A stretch of DNA of 64,000 nt from Alligator mississippiensis (taxonomy: Eukaryota > Chordata > Crocodylia > Alligatoridae), in assembly GCF_030867095.1 (NCBI RefSeq), contig NC_081836.1, forward strand, positions 30,764,338 to 30,828,337. The letters are read 5' to 3'. Positions within the stretch are counted from its first letter, which is position 1. Each line of letters opens with the position of its first letter. Below, in pieces: positions 48,428 through 60,900 of the stretch. Position numbers and translations under genes: made by a program. The notes beneath the pieces were generated by a model. It did not search any database. It saw nothing but the letters and a program-made list of their open reading frames with translations, and was not told the origin of the DNA.

Positions 48428-48678
48428 ATCATAGAAAATTAGGGTTCAGAGGAACCTCAGGAGGTCATCTAGATCAACCCCGGCTCAGAGCAGGGCCATC
48501 CCCAACTCGATCATCCGAGCCAAGGCTTTGTCTAGCTGGGTCTTAACAACTTCTAAGGATGGAGGTTTCACACCTCTCTGGGTAGCCTTCAGTCAGCACC
48601 AAGGGGTGGGGCTGGGTAGTGAAGCACTGTAGTGCTTCACTATTTTCCTAGTGAAAACATTTTTCCTAATATCTAACT
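48428..48678 (-). mobile_element. CR1 3' end (bird-like type), first piece
   Basis: AATTAGGGTTCAGAGGAACC, TCAGGAGGTCATCTAGATCA, AGCCAAGGCTTTGTCTAGCT and GAAAACATTTTTCCTAATAT follow a classic CR1 3' end. It is continued at 49071-49173 and 50608-50658 after two insertions. Confidence 0.8.
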
Positions 48679-49070
48679 CAGGAGTGGGCGAAATGGCAGA
48701 TCCAGCCAGCGGCCAGACTCCATCTCCTTGTAGCCCGTCTGAATTGCTGTGGCTGGTTTCCATGGAGACCAGCCCCAGCAGTGCTGGCAGGGCGCATGAT
48801 TGGGTATGGAGCTGCTCTCCACTCAGGACTAGCATCTTGCAGTAGTGACAGCGTGGTCCAGAGCCAGGGAAGAGCTGTGATCCGCTGCCTGCACACCCCT
48901 GCCCGGGGCATGCAGGCAGTGGATCACAGCTCTGCCCTGGCTCCAGAGCACACTGTCACCACTGCAAGATTCAGGCCCCGGAGCAGCTCTCTGCCCAGCC
49001 ATGCACCCTGCTAGTGCTGCTGGGGCTGGTCTTCAGCTGTCGGTTGGATCTGCCATTTTGCCCATCTCTG
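48679..49070. mobile_element. hAT-type foldback MITE inserted in CR1
   Basis: The ends CAGGAGTGGGCGAAATGGCA and, inverted, CAGAGATGGGCAAAATGGCA are flanked by the 8-base near-duplicates ATCTAACT and GTCTAGCT. Almost the whole element is one palindrome; for example GACCAGCCCCAGCAGTGCTG near the left returns inverted near the right. Confidence 0.75.
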
Positions 49071-49173
49071 GTCTAGCTCCATCCTTTTTGCAACCACCTT
49101 CAGGTAATTGAAGGCTGTTACAAAGTCTCCTTGTCTCCAGCCTCAATAAGCACAGTTCCCTCAGTCTCTACCT
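49071..49173 (-). mobile_element. CR1, second piece
   Basis: CTAGCTCCATCCTTTTTGCA, ACCACCTTCAGGTAATTGAA and CACAGTTCCCTCAGTCTCTA continue the CR1 interrupted at 48679. Confidence 0.75.
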
Positions 49174-50607
49174 CAGGGGTAGGCAATTACTGGGGCCAGA
49201 AGGCCACTTCGGGAGTTTTAGTGAGCTGTTGTGGGCCAGGTCAGCACCCACCCCTGCCATGCTGGCCCAGATCTGCATCCCCCACTGCCCTGGCCTGCAG
49301 CAGCTCACCAAAACTTCCTAAGTGGTTCTGCCCCAGGGCCCAGCCCCACACTGTCACCACCTGGTGATCCTGGGGTCTCTGTGAAGACCAGGACCCACAT
49401 GTAGGGTGACCACCTTTTCAAAAGTGAAAGACAGGATACATGCCCACCTTCCTCCCTGCCACTGGCATAGCCGAACCAGAGCGGAGCGGACCAGGGGTGA
49501 GGGGGGCCGCCTGCTGCGGGCTCAGGGCACCCCACCCCACTGTCTTTCCCTCAGGACTCCCGCACTGGCTGCATGCTTCCTGCCTGTCCAGCAGCAGCAG
49601 GGGGCACAACTCCATGCCGCTGCTACCCATGCTGCTGCCAGGCGGCAAGGGGCAATTTGCCACGACAGCGCTGCCAGCACAGGGCCCCCGAGGGAAGAGC
49701 AGCAGGGTGGGTAGCCCCAGCCCACAGCAGGCAGGCCGCCTCTGCTCCTGCCCCATGCATGCATCTGGGGAGGCATGTGCCCAACATGCTGCCCCCTCCC
49801 ATGCCTTCCAGCCCCTGGATGAGCCACCCTTCTCTCACCATGGGGTCTTGATCAGTCCCAGAGCCATGCAGCCCGGGACTGAAACTTGAGGTTCCCATTG
49901 CGGGACTGTCCCATGCATTTAGGGACAGGTGGTCACCCTACCCACGTAGGTAGGGGGCACTCAGCTGGGTGGATGAGATGGGGTTGTGGGCAGGTGTGGA
50001 GCGGCATCCAGGAGTGGGATTGCTGGGTGGTGACGGTGCAGAGCTAGGGCCTGGGGCAGAGCCGCGATCCGCCCTAAGCTTGCCCCTGCGTGTGGAACAG
50101 GTGCTTGTTGCAGGGATGTGGGGAGTGGATCACGGCTCTGACCCAGGCCCAGCACTGTCACCCGAGGTGTGTCACAATCCCACCTCATGATGCTGGCTCC
50201 AGCTGCCCATCCTGCTCCTGGTCACCACTTCCTGCCTGCCTGTGGCCCCATCCCATCCTCCCAGCTGAGTGCACCATACCCATGCTGGTCCCGGGCTGGT
50301 CTCCAGAGACCCCAAGTGTCCATTCTATCTCATGCCCTCAGCGATGGATGTAAGGCCTACCAGCTGGGGCGCCCATGCAGCAGGGCTGGGTCCAGCTGCA
50401 GCAGCCAGATGCCACCACTGGGGTACCGGGAAGCGAGTCTGGCCCCTGTGTTGTGTTGCCCCAGCCATGCTGCACGCCTGGGGACGGTGGGAGGGGCTGC
50501 GAGTGTCACAGCCTGGGCTGCCCCCTGAACCCAAGCCAGGCGGCGCCAAGGACCCGCTCGCTGCAGGCTGGACGAACAGGTATCAGCAGGTATTTTGCCC
50601 ACTCCTG
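49174..50607. mobile_element. hAT-type DNA element, non-autonomous, inserted in CR1
   Basis: The left end is CAGGGGTAGGCAATTACTGG; the right end inverted is CAGGAGTGGGCAAAATACC. Near-duplicate 8-base flanks are CTCTACCT and CTCTAACC. It carries another element at 49402-49940. GC-rich, with no transposase frame. Confidence 0.7.
49402..49940. mobile_element. TAGGGTGACCA-type MITE nested in the hAT element
   Basis: Inverted ends TAGGGTGACCACCTTTTC and TAGGGTGACCACCTGTCC; flanks CCCACATG and CCCACGTA are similar. The inner left copy has GAAAGACAGGATACATGCC. This is a common reptile MITE end. Confidence 0.7.
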
Positions 50608-50658
50608 CTCTAACCACATGCGTTGCCCTCTGCTCGACTCTCCAATTTGTCCTGTAGC
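50608..50658 (-). mobile_element. CR1, third piece
   Basis: TAACCACATGCGTTGCCCTC, TGCTCGACTCTCCAATTTGT and CC continue the CR1 to its 5' truncation. Confidence 0.65.
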
Positions 50659-51499
50659 CAGCCTCTCAGATCTTTCTGCTGCCAAAACCCTCCTGATTGC
50701 CCCCATTCCCAAACGCTGGTTGAAAGTATAAGGAAAGTGTTCTGGCTTTCAGTTTTAAAACTGCTTTTTGCAGCTAACTGGCGTCTCTGGAGGGAGAAGA
50801 GCTGTAATGCTGGCCACTCCTGCCACCCTATGGATGCACAAGAGAGAGCAACTGGCCCCCAGGGCTTATACACAAGCACTTGTGTGCTCCCATTCATCTG
50901 TGCACACGTGGCTGCACGGGATAAAATAAAAACCCCCATGCGCGTACTATTGCCCCGGGGAAGCCAGGCTGCTTGGAAGTGCTGCTGCCAAGGCTGATCC
51001 TGGGGCTCCCTCATGCAAAACCTGACATTTAAGAGGCCTGGTTTGGGGGGGGGTCTTCTACTGAACCTGCCATGCAGGTGGTAAAGGCACTGGACGGGCC
51101 TCTGGGCAGAAAGCGCCCTTCACTGCCTGGCTGCAGAGGACCCTGGGAGCACACAGGCCTCAGCCCCCGCGCCCGCACCGCAGGGCCTGGCCTCCGGCTT
51201 CAAGTAGACCAGTGGCTTCCTGCCAGGCGGAGGAGCCGTGGGCACTGGCGCGGCCCTTCACACGAGGCTTCACCCGCAGCAGGTGCCAGGGCCGGTGCAG
51301 GCAGCGCTGCCGGGCTCGTGCTTCTGCACCGTGGCACCGCCTGAGCAATTGGGGCGCCAACCCTGTCTGAAGCTATTGGGGCGTTTATCACAGGATGCAA
51401 TGACATTCATGAACTATTGCCTCAGGAAAGCAAATGCACGTGACTATTGCATTTTAAAACCCCACTGCTCTACTCTCCACATCCGGCTCAACAGCTCAC
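50659..51499. other. Upstream flank of ALG1
   Basis: No recognisable repeat or exon. GC content rises toward the CpG island. Confidence 0.4.
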
Positions 51500-51627
51500 A
51501 CGCTTTTTACTGAACTGTGAAGGCGGAACCCCGGCACGCTCCACGCCGGAGCGCCAGCTGCGCAGGGGGGCGGGGCTCCCGGCCCAACGCATGCGCGGGA
51601 AGCCTCCTCCAGCCCCGCCCCCGCTCC

Positions 51628-51697
51628 AAAATGGCGGCTCCCGCTCGCCGAGCCACCAGGGGGCGCCGACTCCCGTCGCCTGCGCCAAGATGGCGGC
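51628..51697 (+). promoter_or_regulatory. Paired YY1-type motifs at the ALG1 start
   Basis: AAAATGGCGGC at 51628-51638 and AAGATGGCGGC at 51687-51697; the second contains the initiator ATG. This is the YY1 core common near the transcription start of ubiquitously expressed genes. Occupancy is inferred. Confidence 0.45.
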
Positions 51698-51900
51698 CCC
51701 CATGGTGCAGGCGCTGGCGGCGGTGGGGCTGGCGCTGTGCGGGCTGCTGCTGTGGCGCTGGCGCGGCCGGGTGCGGCCGGTGGGGCCGGGGCTGGTGTGC
51801 GTGGCGGTGCTGGGGGACCTGGGCCGGAGCCCGCGCATGCAGTACCACGCGCTGTCGCTGGCCCGGCACGGCCGCCGCGTCGCCCTGCTCGGCTTCCTGC
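51690..51900 (+). CDS. ALG1: ALG1 exon 1 (membrane anchor)
   Basis: The ATG sits in CCAAGATGG. It encodes the hydrophobic anchor then [29 protein letters not shown] and LLGFL; donor is CTGC|GTGAGT, phase 1. It is very GC-rich, unlike later exons. [16 protein letters not shown] is the conserved N-terminal motif of ALG1. Confidence 0.95.
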
Positions 51901-54900
51901 GTGAGTGCCGCGGTCCCGCCCGCCTCCCCCGGCTCGGGGCCGTGCAGGGTCCTGCTGGGCGCGCCTGCACTTCCCTCGCCGCCCCCCGATCGGGTTTATA
52001 GGCCCGCGGCCCCGGGAAAGGTCGGGGTGGGACAGCGGGCTGCGCAGCACCAGGGCTATTAGATGCATCATCAGGATCCACCAGGGATCAGTGGTGTCAG
52101 CAGCTTGTGCCCTGCCCTGGTCCTCCTGGGGTCTTTACAGTGGGAAAAAAAAATGTTATTTTTCTGTAGTCATAAGAACAAGTGAAAATGAAGAGCTGGC
52201 CTTTCTGAAGCGGTGCTTTGAATCTGGAAACGTGGAGAATCACTGGGATGGGTAGCTCGGTACAGGTCCCGGAGCTGTGAACCTGGCTGGGCTGCCCAGG
52301 CACTGTTTAATACGAGTAGTATACAGTACAAACAACTTCCCCAGTGACTTATCAAAACCGTTAACTTTGCCCACAGTGTCCTACATATGATGCTGGCAAT
52401 ATGTCCTCAATCAAAGTGACTGTGTTGAAATTATATTTTCCCTTAATTCTTAGTCTTCAAGGGTAATAAGTGCCATTGTATTAATGGTCTTGTAGAGCAT
52501 GTTTGATAAACACATTTTTACAGAGAGGTTTTTTTTCTCTTCTAGACACAAAGCCACACAATGATACTTTGTGCAATGAAAGAATACACATTGTACCTAT
52601 TTCAGAACTTAAAGTATTACAAGGTAAGCTTCACAGATTTCATAGACATTAGGACTGGAAAGGACCTTGGGAGATGATCAGGTCCAGCCCCCTGCCCAAG
52701 GGGCAGGAAGTCAGCTGGGGTTAGATCACCTTGGGTCAGCTTATGACTTGGTTATTAGTCACATGGCTACATAAAAATTGTTCTTTGCTTCTGTTTTGTA
52801 AAAATGTTATGCACATAAAAAGCAGTTTTAAAGACCCATACTTGACCTCTAAAATATTATTATCATTGCTTGTTTAAAAGCAGAGATAATTCCATAAGCA
52901 TTTTTTAAAAGATGAGTGGGATCTTATTGTACCCGAGATCTGAATTTGGAGAGAATGCAAGCTTATCCTCTCAATAGATATCTAGTTTTACCTATTCAGA
53001 CTATTGGTACTAAAACTGGATGATGCCTTGAAGTGAATTGGCCCACTTCTGAAAAAGTGGCTGAGTACACTTGTATAAATTGTATGGCCGTGTCCAAACG
53101 AGTGCACATGTGCAGTGGTGTGCATTTGCTGTGGCAAAAATAGCAGCACAGATTTGTGCCGTTGCTTTCTGCCACTACTTGTGTGCCTACATATGTGGTT
53201 TGGTGCAGGGCAAAATACCCTACCCGATAGAAATGGTTGTTTGCCCCACTTCTTCCAGGCTCCACCATGTTCGGGGAGCTGGGAGACAGCTAGAGGAGGG
53301 GAGATGGCATGGTCAGCAGCCAGTGTCTCCCTGGATGACCCAGCTTCTGGACTGCACCACACCATTTTTTTTTGCAGCAGCAGCAGGTTGTTTTTTTTTT
53401 TGACACTGGGATCTCTCAGTGTCAAGTTTTGGCACTGCACTGCAAATTAGGAGTGCGGTGAACTGTTGCATTTGTGCGGTGTGTGGTGTGCAGCTCCTCA
53501 AACAGCTCTGAGGTGCTGCAAACTGCATGTGTCCACTCATCTGGATGCACCCCGTGTTCATCTGTACATCTACACTGTGTATTCTTTTTCAGTAATAAAG
53601 TGTGCAGTGGAATTAAACATTATTTTCCCTAAAAAACAATTCTGTTTTAGTAAAAGATGTCTTTACTTTTAAAAAATTCTTCCCCCTCAAGTTTTGCTGA
53701 AGATTCTAAGTGCTGCATATTTTGGATGGGCTTTGTGAAATTTTGACAAACTTTTCTGTCCTTTTACAGTTGGTCCTAAGATTTTGCAGTACATTATAAA
53801 AGTTATTGCACAGGTATTGCAGCTGTTGTATGCACTGATGAAAATAGATCATCCATCTTACATTCTTCTTCAGGTACATATCTTTTTAATGTATGTATTT
53901 TATCTCACTGTAGAACAGTTTGAATGTTTGTCAACCATAAACCAGCCCTGCACTGCTTCTGAGTGCTACTTTAATCCCCTTCCCCTTTCCCCATCTGCTG
54001 CTCTGCCATGGGCTCCCTGCCTGATCTGTTGCTCTGCTTTCTGCTCCCTGCCCTTTCTGCTGATGTACTGCCTGTCCCCGTCCCAGCCTGCCACATGCCC
54101 TGCACACAGGCTACCTGTACCACTTGCAGCACTTGTGCTACAGGTCATTCACCCCTGCTGTAGAATATCTTTCCAATGGTATCAAAAAGCGTAATTACTG
54201 CTCTTTTTGCCATTAAAACTGTTAGAGCTGCACGAATGCTAGAAATGAATTTTCAGAGATACTTGTTTTTTTTTTAAATGAACTTTAAGTCATGTATTTG
54301 TGATCTTTTTTTGTTAACCTGAATGTTTTAGCATTCAAACATAAATGGTACAAACGAAGAATGAACTTTTAGCTCAGGTGCTTGAATATTCACTGATAGC
54401 AAATTTTGATCCACATGTGAGAATAAAATTTGTAATTCACATTTATACCCAGTGTTGACTAGGAATGAGGCAGTTGAAATGTCAGTGTAAATTACAAATG
54501 CTACATTCATTTTCCATATCCAGAATTTGTCCTATGTGTAGTAACACACATGCTGAATTTTACAGTCAAATATACACGCTTAAAATGAGTGAATTCAATT
54601 ATATAGTGTATATTAATTTTTTAAGCTTCAAACTGTGCTAATGAGAATTTAGTGTAGACTGGAGTTTTATTATTTAAGCCAGAAGTTTTATTTAAATTTA
54701 GTTTACTTAATAAATTAAAATTTTAAATTATGATAACCTGCGTTAAGACCTTTATCCATTTAATTGTCCCTATACTCATTTTTACTTTAAAACACAAACA
54801 AGTATTGCTTGATTATTGAAAATATTTTAAAGAAAGTCACACTATTAAACTGGTAGAAGTTATTGGCTAAGCACCTAAGCTTTTGACAGTAGTAGCCTCT

Positions 54901-57900
54901 TCTGCATTCACAGGGAGGACATTTCAGTTTATACAGTTCAGTTCAATTCAATAATTAGTTCATGCAAAACTGAGAAACTTACTGGCATCTGAAAAATCAA
55001 GAATGTGTATTTTCTTTTTCCAGTCTGATTAAAGACATTAATAAGAGGCTGAGATCTACTGTTTCTTAAAACTTTGAAGGACATGGGGTGAGGTTCTATG
55101 TTTTCCTGGTAGTCTTGGCAGTTGTTTTGTGTGCATCTACCTGGCATTTTTAGCAGTAACACATAGATAAGAATTCTGTTCCTGGATGTGTAAGCCTGTA
55201 TGTATAGATCGCTGCGTATGAGCAGTAGAAGCTATGGCATATATGACTGAACCTTGAGGATGTGTAGTGCCTTTAGATGCCTGAAAATGTAGTAGGCTAA
55301 TGATTTGAAATGTTTGCTAGTGGTTACCTGGAGCAACCTAGTTTGGGTCCAAGGCAGGCTTTTGTTAGGACCAGGCCACTACATCTCTTCCCTTTTGAGC
55401 TGCTGTGTCCTGGCAAAGTCCTCTGATGCTGGAATGCCATCAAAGTCCCCTGGCTTGCAGGCCAGATCCAACAATTCTGCAACCTGTAGGTTGCCAACCC
55501 CACGTAGTAGACTAAAACCCAGGACTGCTGGGACTTGACTCAGGAGCAGAGAAGGAGAAAGATCTGGTCTTTTCTCCTCAATAGTGGAGTGGCTTGGGCA
55601 CTCACTTGGGAAGCTGAGACCTGGGTTTTAGCCCCTCCTTGCCCAAAGGGGGTTTGAATATGGGCATCTCTGACTTTGCATAACTAACCACCATACCACA
55701 TCAGTCAAAATTCAGTCCTTTTTTTAGAGTTCCTTTTGAAGCTGGCTCAATGGGAAGTCATGTGAGGAAGGTATATGCAGTCAAAAAGGAGAGCGTGGTC
55801 AAGAAGAAGAAAGGGTGTGTGGCTCAGTGAGGTGACTGCTGGTCTGGATCCTTACTCCCCATGAGGAAGAGGCTTTCTACCTGCACTGGTCACTCTCCAT
55901 TTTTTCCCAATAATAATTGCTGTATGGTAGTGGTTAGAGGACTGTGCTGGGAAGTCAGACTCTGGCTCAAACTCCCTTTGGATGAAGGGGGTCTGGACCT
56001 CCAGTTCTCTGGCTTTCCATTTGAGTGCCCTAGCCACTCAGCTATGGGGGGTAAGAAATGGAAAGAAGGAATAGATTTCCTACCTATGCACCAGTGCCAA
56101 AATAGACAGCCAAGAAAACACAGCTGCAGAAACAATCAGTTCAATTTACTATCAATGATTTATTAAATATAAATAGCACTTTCTGTTGGGTTTAAACATG
56201 GTGAGCACATCCAGACGTGCATGGATATTTGGCTTCCCAGGAAAACTAGCAGTGGCACACCTTGCGCTGCAGCTGCTTGTTCCTGGGGAACACCTGTGCC
56301 ACACGTGCTTTGCCATGCTCCTTAGCAGCCTTACCTGGGATCCTGGGGGCCTCCTGGGGCTGCATCCACAGCGATCCTCTCAGCCAGAGCTGGTTGGCAG
56401 CTGCAGAATGGCTCTGGATGTCCCAGCTCTACTTTTCAGCAGCGCATGTTGCCTGAGCTTGCACTGTGTAGTTTTTTTCCCCCGTGTTTTTCTTCACCCC
56501 TGGATATCCAGGGGTCAAAAAAAATGTGGAAAAGAAACCCGGTGCAGCACATGCTCGGGCAGTGTGCCCTTGCAGCATGGAGAACACCAAACTGTGCAGT
56601 ATGTGGCGCTGCAAACGTGTTTGCGGTGCCAATACTGCACGACCTCACTCGTCCAATATGTATTTTGGTGGTGATTTCTTGTTTATCCAAATCGTTTGAC
56701 ATAGCTTTAACTGGTAAGAAATTTTAAAATGCTGGATTTCTGAATTTTTGGTAAATTAAAATTTCCATTCAGTTGTATCAACATGGATCATGAATAAAAA
56801 TCAGGTATCTGACATAATAAAATAGAGACACTAGGAATGTAAAAATGTGCATGCTAAGTGGTATGCCTGTTTTATGTGCATATGGCATTAGCCAAAAGAA
56901 ACACCAGAGTTTGTGTAAAGGCTGTTTAGCTACTGATCAACCTATCTTAATGACTATCAACCAGAAAAAAAGTTCTTTGAGGAAATAACTGGTAGGCAAA
57001 TATAAAACAAGATAAAAATGTCTATTTAAATGACAGTTGCTTGCTTTGTAATTTATATCGCAATTAAAATTATACAGTTTGCTTTTATTTATATCAGACC
57101 ACCACCAGGGGTTCTGCCGAAGTCAGATGCCTTGCATCTATATCACTAAAATAACAATCGCAGGTAGCTCAGGGCACTGCTTCTCCCCAGTTCAGTGCAT
57201 ATCAAGTGGACTGGACTGCGATTAACTATATCATTTCACATAAGTTAATAAGCAGTTGCTAGATACGGCTGGAATGGTTTAGTCGGAGATGATCCAGGTT
57301 TGAGCAGAGGGCTAGATTAGATAACTGTATGAGGTCCCTTTTTAGTCCTACTTTTCTGTGATCCTATATCTATACCCTATATCTCTGACTTTTGGTCATT
57401 GAACTCAAGCAATAGTGGAACCCAAAAGTTTAAAATTAAATTCTTTAAAGCAGTGTCATTCCAATCTTTTGCTTACCTTTACTGGAAGAGGATTTGGGAC
57501 TTGTTTCATAGATTTCATAGACATGCGGGCTGGAAGGGACCCCAGAGAATCATCGAGTCCAGCTCCCTGCCCCAGGGGCAGGAAGTCAGCAGAGATCATA
57601 GGATCCCAGCAAGATAAACATCCAAATGTGTCTTGAAGGCATTCAAAGTGGGTGCTTGAACCACCTCCGGCGGCAGTCTATTCCAAATCTCGGGGGCTCG
57701 GACAGTAAAGAAGTTCTTCCTTACGTCCAGCCTGAATTGGTTACGGAGCAGTTTATGACCATTCGATCTTGTCATCCCTTGGGGCGTTCTGGTGAATAGT
57801 CATTCCCCCAGATCCTGGTGAACACCTCTGATAAACTTATAGGTGGCCACCAGATCGCCCCTGAGCCTGCGCTTTTCCAGGCTGAATAGTCCCATGGTTC

Positions 57901-60900
57901 TCAGCCTCTCATCATAAGGTCTGTTTTCCTGACCTCTGATCATGCTCATGGCTCTCCTCTGCACTCTCTCAAGCTTCTCCACATCTTTTTTGAATTGTAG
58001 AGCCCAAAGCTGGACGCAGTACTCCAGCTGCGGCCTCACCAAGGCCAAGTACAAGGGGAGAATGACATCCCGGGATTTGCTTGAGAAGCATCTATGGATG
58101 CAAGCCAGTGTTTTGCTCGCTTTTCTAGCCATAACATCACATTGAAGGCTCATGTTCATCTTGTTATCAATTTTGACCCCCAAGTCCCTTTCATCTGTAG
58201 TGCTAACCAGTGTAGCACTGCCGAGCCTATAAACATGCTGCAGGTTTTTCCTCCCAAGGTGGAGAAAGTTGTATTTTTCGCTGTTGAACACCATCAGGTT
58301 CTCATCCGCCCATTTCATGAGCCTGTCAAGATCTGCCTGGATCACCCTCCTGTCCTCAGGTGTGGATGCTTTACCCCAGAGTTTGGTGTTGTCGGCAAAC
58401 TTGGCCAGTTTGCTTCTGACACCAATGTCCACATCTTTGATGAGGATGTTAAACAGTATAGGCCTTCGGACAGATCCTTGAGGAACCCCACTGGTGACCA
58501 TGCACCAAGACGATTGGCTTCCGTCAACCATCACCCTCTGGGTCCTACCACAGAGCCAGTTCCCCAGCCAGCAGATTGTGGTGAGGTCGAGGCTGCAGCT
58601 AGCCAGTTTAGCTGAGAGGTGATTGTGGGATACCAGATCAAAGGCTTTTTTAAAAGTCAAGATACATGACATCAATCTCTTCCCCTTTGTCCAGGTGATA
58701 GGTAACCTGGTAGTAAAAGGAAATGAGATAGGTCAAGCAAGACCTACCCGCAACAAACCCATGCTGGCTATACCTCAGGATATTGCCATCAGCTAGTTTG
58801 TTAAGGATGGCCTCTTTGATCATCTTTCCCAAGACCTTCCCCAGGATAGAGGTCAGGCTGATGGTCCTGTAGTTTGCTGGATCTACTTTTCTCTCTTTCT
58901 TGAAGATAAGCACGACATTGGCCTTTTTCCAATCTTCAGGCACTTCACCAGAGCGCCAGGAGTTCTCAAAGATCTGTGCCAGGGGCTGAGCTATGATGCT
59001 TGCCAGCTCCTTGAGTACCCTTGGGTGTAAACGTCAGGGCTGGCTGACTTGAAGGTATCTAGCCTCTCAAGGTGTTCCTTCACGAGGTCAGCTTCGATGG
59101 AGGGTAAGGAATCTCCCTCACCTGGGCCTCCTTGACTCACAGGGGACTGGTGAAAAACTGATGCAAAGTACCCATTGAGCAAGTTTGCTTTTTCATGGGC
59201 ATTGATTGTCAGTTGTCCCATCTGGTTTAGCAGGGGTCCAGTGCTGTCCTTGATTTTCCTCTGGCTCCCCACATATCTAAAAAACAACTTTTTATTGTCC
59301 TTGATATTTGTAGCTAGCTAGAGTTCCATCACAGCCTTGGCTTTTCTGGTTTGCTCTCTGCAGGAGAGCATGTTGTTTGATCATAATCTGATGCTGCTTT
59401 TATTTGTTTTATTTTAACAGAATCCTCCAGGTCTGCCTAGCATAGCTGTTGCCTGGATAGTTTGTCTTGTACGAAGAAGCAAACTGATTATCGATTGGCA
59501 CAACTATGGATATACCATAATGAGTCTGACTCATGGAACAAGTCATCCAATTGTGAACATTGCAAAGTGGTTTGTATAAAAGGTTTCTTTTTCTTCCCCT
59601 CTTACAAAACATGTAGTTTTATAGAATTAAAAAAAAAGTGGAAAGCAGCAAATAAGAAGTAGAAAAATAAAGTTTCTTTAAAGAGGTGATATGTAGAGTC
59701 CAAACTAACCTACACTTCCTTTCAGAAAGGGTACTGTTTAGAATTAAATAGAGAACGCCTTTTCTCTAGAGAAACAGGGATTTTACTATATTCTGTTGTA
59801 ATTCCTTGTGTATTTCAGTTTCTCAAATTTGAATATAATCTGCTTCTTGCCCCGTTTGTTTTGCCTAGCTCCTTTATATGTATACTGAACATTTTGGGCT
59901 AGTTTCTGTTCCAGCATGTCAGAATCTAAGAGGTATGTAGGCATCCAAGTGTGAACCCTAGTCTACCCTACTAAAGTTCCTGAAAAACTAGTAAAGCAAA
60001 AGGTGAGTGGCCCTCTCTATGTTTCTTGACTTGCTCTGAAGATTAAGGCCTCATACAGACATTTAGTTTCTTCTCAGAGAGTCAGTGTTCTCCCAGGAGA
60101 AACTATGAATGTACAGATGTTCACGCTTTTTATCCCAGAGTAAAAATGGCCACTGCAGGAGAAGTATAACCTGGGAACAGCCAGGGCTAAATCATTCCCA
60201 GGAGAATTTCTCATGGGAGAGCGAATGTCTATAGATGCTATGTTTTCTCTCAAAAGGGAACATAGTCCTTCAGTATAATTCCCCCTCACTCCCACCTCCC
60301 TGTGAGACTATGTGTTGCTCACTGGACTGTGCCGCTCTAGCAGGGAGCAGACCATGCCCCCTTCACAATCTCCACATTGTGTTGCAGGGAGACACAGGAA
60401 GGCAACTGACAGTTTGGGTCAGCCAATCAGGACTGTCCTATGCACTACTGCCATTTGTTGCCGGGTGGACTAAGGAAGCCTGCAGAGCACGCTGAGATGT
60501 GTACACAGGACTCCTCTGTGGTTGCACAGTGTCTGCACTGTAAGCTCAGCATTTGACTGTCTATACATGTGGTTCTGTCAAGTTTTTCTACCAGGAGAAC
60601 AAACCTGGGAGAATTTTCCCAGATTATTTGAATGTGTATGCACAGCCAAAAAAGATGAGGGTGCTTTATAAAAGTAGAAGAGTTTAATGGGTTTTTCAGG
60701 GGCTCAAATAGGGTGGAATAGGATCACATGTAGATAATAGGTGGAACGGGATCTGGTGTTTAGTCCTTTTTTGTAAGTGTTTTCTGAACTGCTTGCTACA
60801 TTGCGTTGCTGCTTCACACAGGAGCCTCTGTATAGGGGTTATGTTAGACCCCTTAAAGATATGTGCCTAGGCTATTAGGTTTAGAGAAGGCATGTGCTCT

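Larger units (their letters stand above)
51500..52010 (+). promoter_or_regulatory. CpG island and promoter of ALG1
   Basis: A sharp rise in GC and CpG density over the first exon and its upstream flank, against AT-rich surroundings. GGGGCGGGGC-like GC boxes lie near 51567-51577 and 51614-51622. It is TATA-less, as usual for a housekeeping glycosylation gene. Confidence 0.7.

Noticed and set aside
49418-50613. Many overlapping long open frames on both strands
   Set aside because: They are a by-product of GC-rich hAT/MITE sequence; no family resemblance and no splice context.
51447-51689. In-frame upstream ATG extending ALG1 by 81 codons
   Set aside because: The extension is low-complexity and unlike any ALG1 N terminus; the YY1/ATG at 51690 fits the conserved start.
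51488-52081. Minus-strand and alternative-frame ORFs of 180-197 codons over ALG1 exon 1
   Set aside because: CpG-island shadows of the conserved ALG1 frame.
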